Source: Pseudophaeomoniella oleicola (taxonomy: Eukaryota > Ascomycota > Eurotiomycetes > Phaeomoniellales > Phaeomoniellaceae). Taken from it: a stretch of 64,000 nt of DNA. The position numbers and the translations under genes are program-made. Numbering within the stretch: the stretch's first letter is position 1; each line of letters opens with the position of its first letter. The stretch spans positions 744,001 through 808,000 of the forward strand of contig QWDQ01000004.1 in assembly GCA_003868215.1 (NCBI GenBank). Reading direction: 5' to 3'. Of this stretch, positions 42,567 through 55,267 are shown one piece after another. The notes beneath the pieces are model-generated. The model did not search any database. It saw nothing but the letters and a program-made list of their open reading frames with translations, and was not told where the DNA came from.

Positions 42567-44406
42567 ATGAGGCAAGTCGAGACTGCATCAGCTGGTCCAA
42601 CAACAACAAATTCACCAGTTGTCTGGACAGCTGTCGCTGCCCGACGTCGTCATGAGATCGAGAGCAAGATCCCGGTAGAATGGCGGGTGCCAAAGCCCTT
42701 TCGTGGACAGCAATGGAACGTCACCAGCGTGCCGAGGGAGAGCGGCATCATGACGGCCGAAGAGCTCCTCATCACCGAGTCGCGGGCTGTCGACATACTG
42801 GAAGCAATCAGGCAAAGGCAATGGACGTCCGTGCAGGTGACAAGGGCGTTTTGTAAACGAGCGGCCATCGCTCATCAAGTCACCAATTGTCTAGCCGAGG
42901 TCATGTTCGATGCCGCCTTACAGCGAGCGGCGGAACTGGATGAACATATGGACCGCCATGGAAAACCGAAGGGACCTCTGCATGGCTTGCCGATTTCTGT
43001 CAAGGAACATATCTATCTCGATGGCACGCGAGCGACCTCTGGCCTAATAGCTTGGGCAGATAATATCAGCCCGAAAGATGCTTTGATTTGCCAGACTTTC
43101 CGCAGTCAAGGGGCGGTATTCTACGTAAAAACGACTAATCCACAGACGCTCATGGCCTTGGAGACTGATAGCAATCTCTTCGGCCGGACTCTAAACCCAT
43201 ACAACACCACCCTTACCTCAGGTGGAAGCTCCGGAGGTGAAGCCGCCTTGATTGCCATGCGAGGCAGTGTACTGGGCATTGGTACAGATATCGGCGGTTC
43301 TATTCGAGTGCCCAGCGCCTTCTGCGGCATATATGGTCTCAAGCCGAGTGTAGGAAGATTACCTCACAGCGGACTCAGCGGCCTGCATAATGGAATGCAC
43401 AACATCATTGGCTGCGTTGGACCAATGGCGACTTGTGTAGAAGATATGGAACTGTTCTGCAAAGCTGCGCTGAGCGAAGAGCCTTGGGACTGGGAACCAA
43501 GTCTAATCCGAATCCCATGGCTCGGGACACCGGTTGAGACCCCCATAAAATTGAAAGTAGGCGTTATGTGGCATGATGGGATAGTCCGGCCTCATCCGCC
43601 GGTAATGCGTGCCTTGAAAGATGCGGTGGAGGCACTTCGAAGTGCTGGACATGAAATTGTTGACTGGGAACCTCGTCATCATCGGGAACTCATCAACACA
43701 GTGAATCAAGCATATTTCCTAGACGGCGGTAAAGAATATTGGGATACGCTACATGAGGGGGGCGAAGGCCCAGTGTCTATGATCAAGTGGTTGTTGGATA
43801 CCGAAGCGGGTACGCGATGTACTCTCGAAGAGACATGGAAGGTGAGCTGATCATCAGATCAAAGAACGATAGAAAGCTGACTCCGACTAGGTGAACGCTG
43901 AAATGGATCGTCTGCGAACGCTGTATGCAGAACAATGGCGATCTACAGGCGTCGATGTGCTGTTATGTCCAGTAAACCCTTCTGTTGCTTCGGCGCATGG
44001 TGAGAGTAAGTACTGGGGTTACAGCAGTGTGTTCAACGCACTTGATCTCCCAGGTGCTGTAATTCCTGCTGGAACGGTCCAGAAGACCGATACATGGGCC
44101 GAAAGCCCCGATGCAGCTGGTCCATCGCTCGGTTTGGTTGACGAGTGGTACCGTCAAAAGTATGACAGTCCTGAGGGGCCGGAGAAGTATTCTGGCGCAC
44201 CAGTCTCGTTACAACTCGTTGGGAAGAGACTGCAAGAAGAGAAGTTGCTGAGCTGCGTGAGGTCAGTGGAGAGCGCCTTAGCCAGATACATTGAGCATTT
44301 ACCGGTGTCTTCTGAGAACACCGTCTCTATTCGTTGGCAAAATAGCTCTGCAGCAAAGGATTCGAGCTTAGAGAAGATAGAGGCAATAGCAGCCGAAGCT
44401 GCTTGA
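42567..44406 (+). CDS. Amidase (amidase signature family, FAAH-like catalytic spacing)
   Basis: Two exons, 42567-43841 and 43891-44406, with a 49-bp phase-0 intron (GTGAGC donor, GACTAG acceptor) joining ETWK to VNAE; 596 residues. The Ser-cisSer-Lys triad is complete: Lys146 in ISVKEH, cis-Ser221 in GGSSGG and nucleophile Ser245 in GTDIGGSIRVP. The spacings 75 and 24 equal those of mammalian fatty-acid amide hydrolase (142, 217, 241). The enzyme hydrolyses amides to acid plus ammonia or amine; fungal relatives are acetamidase/general amidases used for nitrogen supply. A 50-residue helical N-terminus (MRQVETASAGPTTTN) precedes the core and shows no signal peptide. Tail-to-tail with a Zn2Cys6 gene 30 bp away. 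Confidence 0.93.
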
Positions 44407-44436
44407 TAATTCTCGAAATTGAGAAACAGAGCATTG

Positions 44437-46320
44437 CTATACCAAAAGGACTTGAACCCCAAGGCCATCCATAGCGGTCTGCCAGTCCGCTTCTACCGTT
44501 GCGCTCGTTTGCCGCATCTCCCAACATCTTTGCATAATGCTCAGAACAGTGGCACAATTGCCAAAGTCGCGGATAGTTGGACGCAGTACTCGAATAACCA
44601 ATTCTTCGAACAGAGACTGACAGTCAGGCTCGGCCATACAACCGGCAATGCAGATTGGCCAGACAAGTCCGCGCAGTTGTTGAAGATCCGACACGGCTTG
44701 TAGCGCGGACAGTGTCCTTGAAACAGCAGAGCGGATTTCTGGGAGGTTTGGAAAGGCCCCAGAGACAGTCGTATGTAAATAGACAAGTGCCGCAGAAGCG
44801 AAGGCCTTAGTGACATCGGCTGTCGACGAATCTGTAACCGAGTGCTCCTCGATAGCCAGACCGGCAGAACTGCCAGAACCGCGGTAATGGCGAGAATACA
44901 TATTGTTGAGAACGGCCAAGCCGTGTTCTATCCTCCGCTCAATGAATTGACTGCGTTCTACTAGTTCGCGTATGCTTAATGCACCACGATCCTTTTCCTG
45001 TCTCTTCCACGCATGCAACGTAGCAATCTCCCCAATCTCAACCATCACCCAGTTCTGACACCCCATGACCTTCTCCAGATCCAGGTCCCCAGAGTCTAGG
45101 AGAGCAGTATACGGCAGACAGGGAGCTTGTCCAGTTGATGCTCCTGCAAGAAGATCGAACCAAAGAATAACGGTCACCAGGAAATGCGATGCTGCGTCTT
45201 CCATTAAAACATGGAGCTCCGGTTGACGGTTTTTGATACTGTCTTCGTCGGCTTTGATGGAAACTGAGGCCCTATTTGCACTGTCCAAATAACGAGCGCT
45301 TTCCTGTAGAGATACAATTGAAGTCAAGGCATTGAGATGAACAGCCCAGTCGCTCACACCGCCTTGAAAGAGCTGATTCACGTAATGTTGGCATTAAAGG
45401 GATTGAAAATATGCTGGAATTTGGTAGCTCACCTCGAAGCTGATCAATAGGACTCCGCATGCGAGCACTTCAATTTGTCGCCGACGATTCGCTAGGGGAT
45501 CGTGTTCACGACTCTCTTGAATAAAACCCCGCAATTCTTGAATTGCTTTCGCATGATATCCCATTAACTCCGACAGTAGATCATCGTCGTTTGGCGAGAG
45601 CACGATATGTTCATGGAGTGCACTCAGGCTTAGCGCAGCATGATGTAGTGGACCAGTCCTCATGAGCAACCATAACAGCCAACCCCGCCGCCTAGATCGA
45701 ACATCAGGTCTGTAGAAACGGAACTGGAGAGGGAAGACATGATCAAAGTAGTGCATTAGGAGCTCTGCCTCTCGGTATTGCAATGCGGTGTCGGATGCCC
45801 CGGCTGAGGCAGGCGAAGCAAGGGCAGACAGAGCGACGTCAACTTCTAATGGTGTTTGAAGCCCATCGATGTGCTGTTCTTGGTATATGGCTGAAGTTGG
45901 TGTCGAGGTGAGATCAATAGTTGATTCATGTTGCACAACACGCGAAGCTTCTGGGTCTTCCTGTAGTGGTGTTTCCTCGGACGGCCGGGTGTCCTTCCTG
46001 CTCACCGAACAAGAGCGGCTCTCACGAGTCGTATTGCTGTCGCCGAGGTCTGTTCTTTTTCTCTTGCGGCTAGCGATAGCGTACTCCTTTACGGCTTTTT
46101 TGATCCGTGTACTTTCGGCATGCTCCTGGGCGCCTCCATCCATGAAATCCGGCTTTGGGCCATAGCCGTGACATTCGATATTTCGCAACTTGCATGCGTA
46201 ACAAATCGGCAGTCCCTCGTCACACTTCTTGTGCCTTAGACGGCAAGTCCAACACCCGCTCAAACTACGACTCATCTTGTTAAGCTGACTGCTGTCATTG
46301 GAATGCCGCTTATGCACCAA
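44437..46320 (-). CDS. Zn2Cys6 fungal transcription factor
   Basis: Two exons, 46320-45433 and 45372-44437, with a 61-bp intron (GTGAGC donor, AATCAG acceptor) joining LISFE to LFQGGV; 607 residues. Residues about 23-50 carry the binuclear zinc cluster CWTCRLRHKKC...CYACKLRNIEC (spacing 2-6-6-2-6). A basic linker follows (IKKAVKEYAIASRKRKR). The C-terminal half fits the fungal-specific transcription factor domain 2 with long hydrophobic helices (LLMHYFDHVFPLQFRFY; WLLWLLMRTGPLHHAALSLSALHE). It would act in the nucleus; its targets are unknown. A second ATG (Met16, MSRSLSGCW) lies just before the zinc cluster. Overlap with the amidase is only by position, so co-regulation is speculative. Confidence 0.9.
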
Positions 46321-47398
46321 AATGTCGCTTCAGTAGGAAGATAATGCCGCCTCGATGAGAACATTAAACGGACCATGATGGGCCATTCGGCCGCGAGTCA
46401 CACGGCAAAAGGCTTAGTCTTGTCAAGAACCAACATGGGGCTCCTGAACATCGCGCGTATTGCTCGTTGTCTAAGCCTTTCGACGTGGAACTGATAAGCG
46501 ACCTGATTGATCCACAGCTTCCTCCTTTGTGTAGTGGGCCGACTATCTTAGTCAGGAAGGCCAGAGATCAATTACCAACAACAGTAATAGCTTCGAGTAG
46601 TTGACAGAAAAGAAATAGAAGCGATAAGCCTCGGGTGTGCCATCTGACCGATAATACCTTAATAATACTCTCCCGTTGAAGAATGATCTCACATCGATGT
46701 ATATATCAGACGTTAAGGTACGTCCATGTCACGAAGGAAGGAAGGAAAGCTGTATGATTTTCTATTTGTGTGGAAGAGCTTCTTCCGGACATCGCCGTCT
46801 TCTGCTACTGTATTCTAGGCATGCATATTATATAAAACAATATAGTATAAGTTACTATCTTTCTTATATTTCACTGTCACGATGGTTCGAATGAAGTAGG
46901 TAGAAATTGAGCAGCTTTTGCCATACACAGTGAGATCCGAAAGGTCTGGAAAGTGGTCTATCTCTCTTAACTGGTTTTACGACTCTGTATATCATGTCTG
47001 CACTTGAATACTGTAGTATCTGTGAACATAGAATCCAATAAAACAGTAATCTCCGGACAGGATATGACGTTCTGTACTTTTCTCAGTCGTTATGATGCGA
47101 CCCGGACTGGAGAGCTTGGAAGACGATCGGGTGTCGTCCTTCTTGGTGACACTTCAACTGAAGTACACTACCAACAGTCGTTGAACGGTGCTGTAGACAT
47201 ACGTATCGATCTCTGCGTCCTTGACTCCAGCTAAAGGATCGGTAAGTACACGCCGGGTGTAAGACTTTGTTAAAAGGCTTCCACGGTGTCAGAGAGAAAG
47301 CATGACTGCATCTTCGAACGTGACGATGCCGGAGGTGCGGTAGAAGTTGCTCAGCGCGTTCGATGATCTAGTGTTCCACTATGCTCCCTCGATGCTCG
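46321..47398. other. 1.1-kb intergenic, Zn2Cys6 gene promoter and RWDD2 3' flank
   Basis: A/T-rich at 46820-46870. Open frames are short with no recognised signature. No gene is seen. Confidence 0.5.
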
Positions 47399-48249
47399 TC
47401 AACCGCCAATGATTTTCATACCCTCAAGATACAGTCCCGCGGCTTGATGCTTCTTCAAAGCCTCCGCAATATCACCAAGGCCTTCAACTTCCTTCCATCC
47501 GTCTTCTACTGCTAGTACCCTCTGCATACCTGTCTCTTCCGCTCTGACCTGCAAACCTTGCCAACGTAAGGCTTTCAGCCGCGTGACGAACTCATCGACC
47601 TGGTCTCCCTCCCCTTCTACGAAAATTGAGCCGGGATAACCAGGACGAGAGAAACCAGTGAGATGGAGTTCGGCCGACCACTTGACAATGTTTCGGCGTT
47701 TGGTGGTCGAGAGAAGGTGGTGGAGCCAGATCACGACGCGTTTGATGGTAGGGTCGTCAGTACGAGAGGCATGCTGATACTTGTCCTCGCTGCCACTGAT
47801 ATGCGTTTCAGCATTAGTGAAAGCCGAGAGCGCGTCGTTAAATGAAGTCACGATCAAATCGAGGATTTCTATCCCGGATTCTTGCTCGCTGACAATGCTC
47901 TCTAGAGCGGCCCGGGATTGTTTCCTGAGGTATGTAGATACATCCGGGCCACAAGAGACGTATGTGTTGGGCTTTGAATCGGAAGGATATGTGGAGGGGA
48001 GACTCAGTTCAAGAGTGTACGAGGCTATCTTGCACAGTGGTTAGTCGCATTGGATCTCAAGGCGGATAGATGGGACTCAATACGATGAAGCGTAAGAGCG
48101 AAGTTCGGATCGGGAAAGTCCAGCCTAGCCAGATCGGGAGGAGGTGAGGTCCGCCAGGTGAATTCTGTAGGATACATAGTTGACAAGAGCGTTATCTCAG
48201 CAACTTGTCGCTCACGGTTGGACGTGGACATTGCTGATTTGGCCTTCAC
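47399..48249 (-). CDS. RWD and Prp3-C-terminal-like domain protein (RWDD2-like)
   Basis: Two exons, 48249-48084 and 48024-47399, 263 residues. The 59-bp intron uses a GTATTG donor (less usual) and a GATAG acceptor with GACTAAC as branch site; it joins TLH to PSYTLELSL, giving a proper RWD strand. Exon 1 has the RWD start (AEITLLSTMYPTEF) and exon 2 holds LPSTYPSDSKPNTYVSC. The C-terminal part carries the DUF1115/RWDD2 signature: VVIWLHHLLSTTKRRNIVKW, then LTGFSRPGYPGSIFVEG and VTRLKALRWQGLQVRAEE. RWD domains mediate protein binding (GCN2, E3 ligases). Role unknown. The start Met7 (MSTSNRERQ) is an alternative. Confidence 0.85.
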
Positions 48250-48645
48250 CAGTCCCTGGTGAAAGTGGTTCAGTTGTCTGAACTGTCTCGGTGAGCTTCC
48301 AATTATACGTCATGATCACGGGTCACGTGTCGTTCTCCCCGCGACATGACATGTTGGGAAGTCTCTTGATTATTGTTGATCGTTGCTCCCCTTGAGAGGC
48401 TAGTAAGCTTGAGAGGGACGGTTTGATATCCACGTCGATGAAAAGTCTCGATACCTGGAATATCATATGGAAATATAAGAAAGTGTATGTCCTGCTCTAT
48501 GTAGATTACAATGCACCAACAGATTGACTACCGCTGGACCTGCAGTAATAACAACGCCACGCAAATGCCAATCAAGAACAGGCAACGCTAGACAAATGCT
48601 TTATCAACAAGATAGAGAAAGAGTAGCTATGTCGCTACCACGGTC
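48250..48645. other. Intergenic, RWDD2 promoter and VPS54 3' flank
   Basis: About 400 bases. GGTCACGTGTCG at about 48320 contains an E-box-like CACGTG. No gene is seen. Confidence 0.5.
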
Positions 48646-51600
48646 TTACACTTTTGCACCTTCTGGCTTGGGTGAGCTTTTAGCTCCCGGGTTTTCGGTT
48701 TCCTTCTCTTCGGTATTATGCTCCTCTTGTTTCCCGTTCTGCTCGACCGAGCTCTCCGAGTTTACCGGGGTAGGAGTAGTGGACTTGGAAGCAATGGGTT
48801 CGGCTTTTGGCTTGTTGCTGGCCATGACTGGTCTCGCATCAACAACATTGATAAGATGCTGGCCAAGATCCCCTGCACCGTCAATCTTGCCGATTCGCGA
48901 TTGGAAAAACTCGACGTCTTGTAGCAACCTGGAAGAACGAAGGAGCATAGGTCAGTAAGGTAGGGAGCTAATGACATAGGGGCGAACATACCTCTGTTTC
49001 CCGCTTTCTGACCGCAGCGAGACCTCTTGAAAGGCTTTGGTCCACTGACCTCGATAGCTGGCGAATACAGGCTGCATGATCATTGAGACAGTCGTTTCGG
49101 GCAGGTGCTTTGCAAGGACCTTATGCAAAGTTCCTGTTTCCTTCACTAGCGTCTCCATATACGGACTGACGCCTTCAGATTTGTCCTTTGCTACTTCTTC
49201 CCAGTCGATCTTTTTCATGGCATTGACATGGACGCTCGCACGTTGACTCATAATTTCCACGAGCTTCTCATGTATGCCATTTTGGTGTTCCTGGTATAAC
49301 CGCTTTACCTTGTCAAACTCGCTCAGCAGAGGAGTTCCCCCTGGCAAGTGCCGCCTGAAGAATTCCCGTAAGTAAGGAACAAGCGCTGTTATGAAACTTA
49401 GGGCTTGAGATGCGAGCGCGAGATGTTTGGTAGTGATATTTTTGAGCCCTGCACTTCTCGTCGCACCAGCGCCGAGGATCAATTGTGAGGAACGGGAGTT
49501 GAAGATTTTCAGACATTCCAACAGACCATTTGCGGTTTCCTGACCCATGCTGGGAAGACCCGTTGACAAGTGCTGGAATTGCTCGATGACAGAGAGCAGT
49601 TTCAACGCTGACTGGGCCAAAATGTACCGTTGTTCATCCACCGTGGCACCCCTGATTTTGTCGCGAGTACTGGTAGCAGCATTCCCGTTGGTAAATACAC
49701 CATTTGAGTCAACTGTTGACACATCCTGTAACCAGATCATGGTTGTCTCGGTCCATGAAGGATCGTCTCTCGTGCTCCCCTCAAGGACCTTATTTAACAT
49801 CTTGTTCTCCTTTTCGCCGAAGTCTTTCGCATCCCATCTGTCGGCGTCCATGACTGTGACCATTTCCTGGCGCTGTTGGTCACAGAAATGGCTAACAAAG
49901 TCTTTTATTTGTACATCGACTGCATTCTTCAAGGCCATCCCGCTTCTGCCGGAGATGGCTTCACACTCATCAGCGAATAGTCGATTGAGGCTGAAGAATC
50001 GCAGAAACTCCGTAATTGATAGCCTCGCCGTCTGCTCAGAGCGAACTTTGATCACCTTAGTGATTTGACCTTGTACTATATCAACAGCTTCTCCGAGTAG
50101 ACTAGAAAGATCGAGAACCTCTTGGATCTCCTCCGACAAGTATTCCTCAGCAGATTTGCTCCCTCCCTTGGGTGCTAAGAATGAGTCCATGTTCTGCAAA
50201 TTTGGACTCCGCGGAGGCGATCTCATCCCAGTTATACTTGTAGGGCTGGCAAGCCCACTTGTGATATCAAGGACGACCTTGACTTGCATACCCAGCCTGC
50301 GCAATGATTCACTGACTCCGACATATATCCTTTCAAATACCTTATAGGCGTCTTCCCCATCGAGAGCTCGCAGATTGCGTGCAAGTATGGAGGATTTCTC
50401 TTGCTGGCTCAATTGCTTTCCTCCACGGGTGGAGACAGAGATCATGGACTCAGTGTCATCATCGGTAGAGCTAGGTAGATGCTTTCTTATCAGAGTCTTC
50501 ATCTCTCGTAGAATGTTGGTTTTGAGAGCCACGGCGGCGGTAGCGGTCCATCTAGAACGACCTAGACCATTGAGATCCACACGAAGCTTATGACGAAAGT
50601 CATCGGCGATAACAGTGAAAGCAGGCAGCTCTGACGGACCCTTGCGAACACCCCTTGAGCGTGCAAATGTATGGCCCCATCTCTCAAGTGTAGCTTTCGA
50701 AGAGACCGAGTCAATATGACGACGGATGTCGCCAATCATTGTTTCAAGGAACCTAGATTCGTACCCCCTGCCAATTCTCATACGTAGAAGAGCCAGATCA
50801 TCTGTGACGCTGCCGAGTGCCTTTACACCTTTCAAGTCGTAGCCTTCACGTGAAATTCCATCAGTGACTGCAGGATTCCCAGATATGAGTCTCTCCACAT
50901 CGTCAAGGCCATCCATTGCAGACTCAAACTCCCCATTCTCAACTTTGCTCTCCAGATCTTTCACAGAGCCAATGATCCGCTGTAATTGGTTGATGGCTTC
51001 ACCCAGCTTCCTCACGTTCTCGCGGCGCTGTTTCAGACTCACCACCTTCAAGCCTCCTACAGCCATTTCATTGTTTAGCTTACTCAGGTCCTTACGCAAG
51101 ACTTGGATACGTTGCACTGATTCGGATGCCTCAGAGTGGAGGTCTCGCAAAGACCCAAGGGCCGAAAAAAAGGATTTTGAGGCTGTCGATATGGATGATA
51201 TCAGGTGTATTTCCACAGTATCCATATACCAAGACAGTTTCTCCTGGAGGATTGCGTTTGACGCTAGAGCTTTCCTGCCTGTAGACGTAGGATCGGTTGC
51301 TTGCTTCGGGTCTCGTATAACGTCCGAACGTTCGGACACGATATCGAATGTTCGAGGATTTTCGAGATGGAAATCCTCTTCGAAGTACACTTTTGGTATA
51401 GTCGACAGAGGGGCTACGGAGTGACCTCGACGTTGGGAGCCTTTCTTACGTTGAGGTGACTCTCCGGGTGAGCTGACTATTGATGCAAAAGAACCAGATC
51501 TAGCTATAGATGGACGTTCAGAGCGTGGGCTCAGCAATGCCTCAATCTCGTCGGTATCTGATCCTTTCCGATCCCGTCTAAACAAATGACCAGCAGTGTC

Positions 51601-52086
51601 CCCAGCTTCTTTCGCGCGTTGGAACGCATCATACAGGGACCCCACCTGCGTGAGATACGGTTGAAATGCCTTCGGCTCCACATGCGGGATGTTTGTCAAC
51701 GTTACTGGTGGTATATCGCGGCTCGTAGGTGCCTTGTAGCCCCCTCCCACAGGCGCCGAATGGGGCAATAGCCCTGTTCGAACAATCGGCGCTTGAAGCA
51801 ATGTTGATATTGCATTGCGGCCTGTTTCTGCGACCGAGATCCCACTACTAGCCCCTGTGTCGAGTATGCCACCAACGCTATGTATGGAGCTCGCCGTTGA
51901 TCCACGTCGCAACCCTGATCTATGGGACGAGGAAGGCCTCGTGGGAGATGCAATGTGTGGAAATGGGTATTGAGCTGTTGAGGGATTCGTTGGCGGAGAG
52001 GCAATCGCATCTATCGAGTTTCGACCAGGCGTAGACGCCATCTTGATATGAAGCCAGTGCAAAGTCAGCCATTCATGCAACGCCAA
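48646..52086 (-). CDS. VPS54: Vps54, subunit of the GARP vesicle-tethering complex
   Basis: Two exons, 52086-48992 and 48928-48646, with a 63-bp intron (GTATGT donor, CTTCCAG acceptor) that joins GKQR to LLQDVEFFQSRI; up to 1125 residues. The true start is probably Met16 (MASTPGRNS, 52041). Residues 1-220 are Ser/Pro-rich; the N-terminal conserved part starts VYFEEDFHLENPRTFDIVSE and continues through coiled coils (VLRKDLSKLNNEM, LKQRRENVRKLGEAINQL). The C-terminal part (FLRFFSLNRLFADECEAISGRSGMALKN, FITALVPYLREFFRRHLP) is the Vps54 domain. GARP (Vps51-54) tethers endosome-derived vesicles at the trans-Golgi. The last exon adds a disordered Glu/Lys/Pro-rich tail not needed for the fold. Confidence 0.92.
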
Positions 52087-52517
52087 GTTGTATCAGCGCA
52101 AGCCCTGAATTCTCATTGCGCGTAGATAGTGACCAGTTCAATGGTCCTCGAGGGCTTTCTTAATCGTATCAAGCGCAAAACAGTAATACAAAACCGTATG
52201 TCAACTGTATCTGATATATTCTGGAGCTTTCATTGATTACAAGTCGCCTCTACCGGCCCCGTCTATGCGGCCGCTGGAGCGCCGAGTTACCGTGCTGCGG
52301 GAAGTAGCCAGTTTAAATCTTAGCGTAAGTGCAACCACTTAACGCGAGCGTGTCGCGTCTCAGGGCGAAAACGCGTCCCTGTAATTTGTCTGATTTAAGG
52401 ATCTCTGCCCTTCTAGCCTTGACATTGCCCATATTCAAACCATCAACAACACATTCTCAACGGTATCGAAAGGAGCATTCGCAACGAGTAGAATAGCCTC
52501 TTGTTCGCTTGTCCAAT
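52087..52517. promoter_or_regulatory. Divergent VPS54/MCM5 promoter
   Basis: 430 bases between two head-to-head genes. It carries a CG-rich cluster at 52338-52376 with AACGCGAGCG, GTCGCGTC, GGCGAAAACGCG and ACGCGTCC, resembling MBF/SBF cell-cycle binding sites. Confidence 0.6.
52371..52376 (+). promoter_or_regulatory. Perfect ACGCGT (MluI cell-cycle box) upstream of MCM5
   Basis: ACGCGT 142 bp before the MCM5 start codon, next to two CGCG-containing near-matches (about 52342 and 52354). In yeasts, ACGCGT elements bound by MBF drive G1/S genes, including replication genes. That this element acts here is inference. Confidence 0.55.
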
Positions 52518-54825
52518 ATGGATTCTCGATCTGTTTATTCACTGAGCGTGCTACCTCCGCTTGAGGACTCGAATGAGGAACCGAACACCAGGATTCAGGC
52601 AGCATTGAAGGAGTTCGTTCTTGCTTTTCAAATAGATAACACCTTCATATATAGGTGAGATACAGCTGTATCCCTTGGCATTGTGTGCTCTAACACTGTC
52701 CAGAGACCAGATTCGTCAGAATGTCCTGATAAAGCAATACTATTGCGACGTCGACATTGCGCACCTCATTTCATACAATGAAGAACTGGCTCACCGTCTT
52801 ACCACTGAGCCAGCACATATTATTCCAATGGTCAGAGCTTCTGGGCCTTGTTCGCTACTCATCGAGTTGACAATTTCTAGTTTGAGAGGGCTTTACGCTT
52901 ATGCACGCAACAAATCGTCTTCCCACATGATAGGAACGTCCATCTCCCTCCGCATCAACTCCTGCTGCACTCGAGTGTGTCGCACATTTCAATTAGAGAT
53001 CTGAATGCCACAAATGTATCACATCTGGTACGAATTCCAGGTATAGTGATCGGCGCATCAACCCTGTCGTCCAAAGCAACGGAGCTCGCCATACAGTGCA
53101 AGATTTGCGGTCACAGCCAAGCTCTTTCAGTCGAAGGTGGATTCTCTGGAGTGACATTACCCCGAATATGTGGACGCACACCAATGCAGGGAGAGCAGGC
53201 ACCAAACTGCGGACTGGATCCGTATTTCGTTGTCCATGAGAGGTGCCAATTCATAGATCAGCAGATAATCAAACTGCAAGAAGCGCCAGATCAAGTCCCC
53301 GTCGGTGAACTTCCACGACATATCCTTGTGTCCGCCGACCGCTATCTATGTAATAGAGTTGTCCCTGGGTCAAGATGCACTGTGATGGGAGTCTTTTCTA
53401 TCTACCAACCGAAAGGTGCTAAGAAGGACGCAGCAGTTGCAATTCGCAATCCTTACCTCCGAGCTGTCGGAATTCACAGTGATGTTGAACAGACAGCCAA
53501 GGGCAACTCCATCTTCACTGAAGAGGAAGAACAAGAATTTTTGGAATTGAGCAGGAGGCCAGATATTTACGAGGCATTTGCGGACAGTATTGCTCCCTCT
53601 ATTTATGGAAACGCCGACATCAAAAAAGCAATAACCTGTCTTTTAATGGGTGGTTCAAAGAAAATCTTGCCTGACGGTATGAAGTTGCGTGGAGACATCA
53701 ATGTTCTTTTGCTCGGTGATCCTGGAACTGCCAAATCACAGTTGCTTAAGTTCGTAGAGAAGGTGTCTCCGATCGCAATCTATACTTCAGGTAAAGGATC
53801 TTCGGCTGCAGGTTTGACGGCTTCCGTTCAGCGAGATACACAGACTAGGGAATTTTACCTCGAAGGAGGCGCTATGGTACTCGCAGATGGTGGTGTCGTT
53901 TGTATTGATGAATTCGACAAGATGCGAGACGAGGACAGAGTCGCTATCCATGAAGCAATGGAACAACAGACAATTTCGATCGCAAAAGCTGGCATCACGA
54001 CCATTCTGAACTCGAGAACATCTGTTCTTGCAGCTGCCAATCCCATCTTCGGCCGATATGACGACTTGAAGAGTCCCGGAGAGAACATAGATTTTCAGAC
54101 TACCATCCTCTCCCGTTTCGATATGATATTCATTGTCAGAGATGATCACAACCGCGAACGGGACGAATCTATCGCAAAGCACGTTATGGGTATTCACATG
54201 GGCGGTCGAGGTGTAGAGGAACAGATTGAATCTGAGATCCCCGTGGAAAAGATGAAGAGATACATTAGCTATTGCAAGTCGTAAGTCATCTGTGCGAGGA
54301 ATGTTGTTCGAGTTGAATCTGACCTATCACAGACGCTGCGCTCCTCGTCTATCCCCAGAAGCAGCTGAGAAGCTCTCCTCACACTTTGTCTCCATTCGCA
54401 AACAAGTACGTCAAGCAGAAATGGATGCGAACCAGAGATCGTCGATCCCCATTACTGTCCGTCAGCTGGAAGCCATTGTCCGTATTACAGAATCTCTAGC
54501 GAAACTTCAACTCCAACCCATCGCAACAGAGGAAAACGTCGACGAAGCCATTAGGCTCTTCTTGGCTTCAACCATGGATGCTGTTACCCAGGGCGAAGGT
54601 CAGGGAAGTCGCGAACTGATGGACGAAGTCAACAAGGTCGAAGAAGAACTGAAGCGGCGATTGCCTATTGGCTGGAGCACAAGCCTTGCTACTTTGAGAA
54701 GAGAATTCGTCGATGGTCGCGGTTATAGCGAGCAAGCGCTCAACAGAGCCTTGATCGTGCTGCAGAGAAGAGAGACGATCAACCTACGGTCTGGAGGGTC
54801 TCAAGTCTATCGTAGCGGTGTATGA
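52518..54825 (+). CDS. MCM5: DNA replication licensing helicase subunit Mcm5
   Basis: Four exons: 52518-52654, 52704-52830, 52881-54280 and 54333-54825; 718 residues. Junctions restore IYR-DQIRQN, IIPM-FERAL and YCKS-RCAPRLS. The N-terminus [20 protein letters not shown] and [20 protein letters not shown] are Mcm5-specific; the zinc finger has CKIC and, further on, CGRT and CGLD. The AAA+ core has Walker [10 protein letters not shown] (Lys373), Walker B CIDEFDKM, sensor 1 [11 protein letters not shown] and arginine-finger SRFDMIF. A C-terminal winged helix follows. Mcm2-7 is the replicative helicase loaded in G1. All introns are short (49-52 bp). Length is close to yeast Mcm5 (775). Confidence 0.97.
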
Positions 54826-55267
54826 TCTGAACGGACATGATGTTGACGAGAAATGGATGGGACTCTGCGGCGTTGAGGAGCTGGGACGCCTGATACTGGG
54901 CTGGCTTTTGTGATATGGACTAGGACTACATACTGGGGACTGCATGGAAGCAAACCTGTCTAACGCAGGCACCTGTATAGAAATTCAGGGTTATTGCTCT
55001 TTTAGTATAGCGAAACACGGGTACGCCCTAACAGAATTGATGTTTTGATCGTTGATCGTGCGATGGACGACTGTCAACTGACGACCTCAAGAGTCTCAAC
55101 TCTGCCGCAAGATAAATGATGCGAACGCCGCCGTATGCTGTTCGCACACCAATTGAAGAAGACCATCCCAAAGTCCCTAGCAGCCTCAAACCTCCGGATA
55201 CAACCAGACACCGAGTCTATATTACAAGCCATCAATCCCCTCTGCCTTTCATGACTACAGACATGAA
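54826..55267. other. Intergenic between convergent MCM5 and SF3A3 genes
   Basis: About 440 bases of 3' flanks. No gene is seen. Confidence 0.55.

Noticed and set aside
46880-46900. tRNA-like GGTTCGAATG near 46885
   Set aside because: No acceptor stem, D-arm or anticodon arm could be matched around it.
49547-50068. Antisense frame in VPS54
   Set aside because: Shadow frame; composition matches reverse complement of coiled-coil codons.
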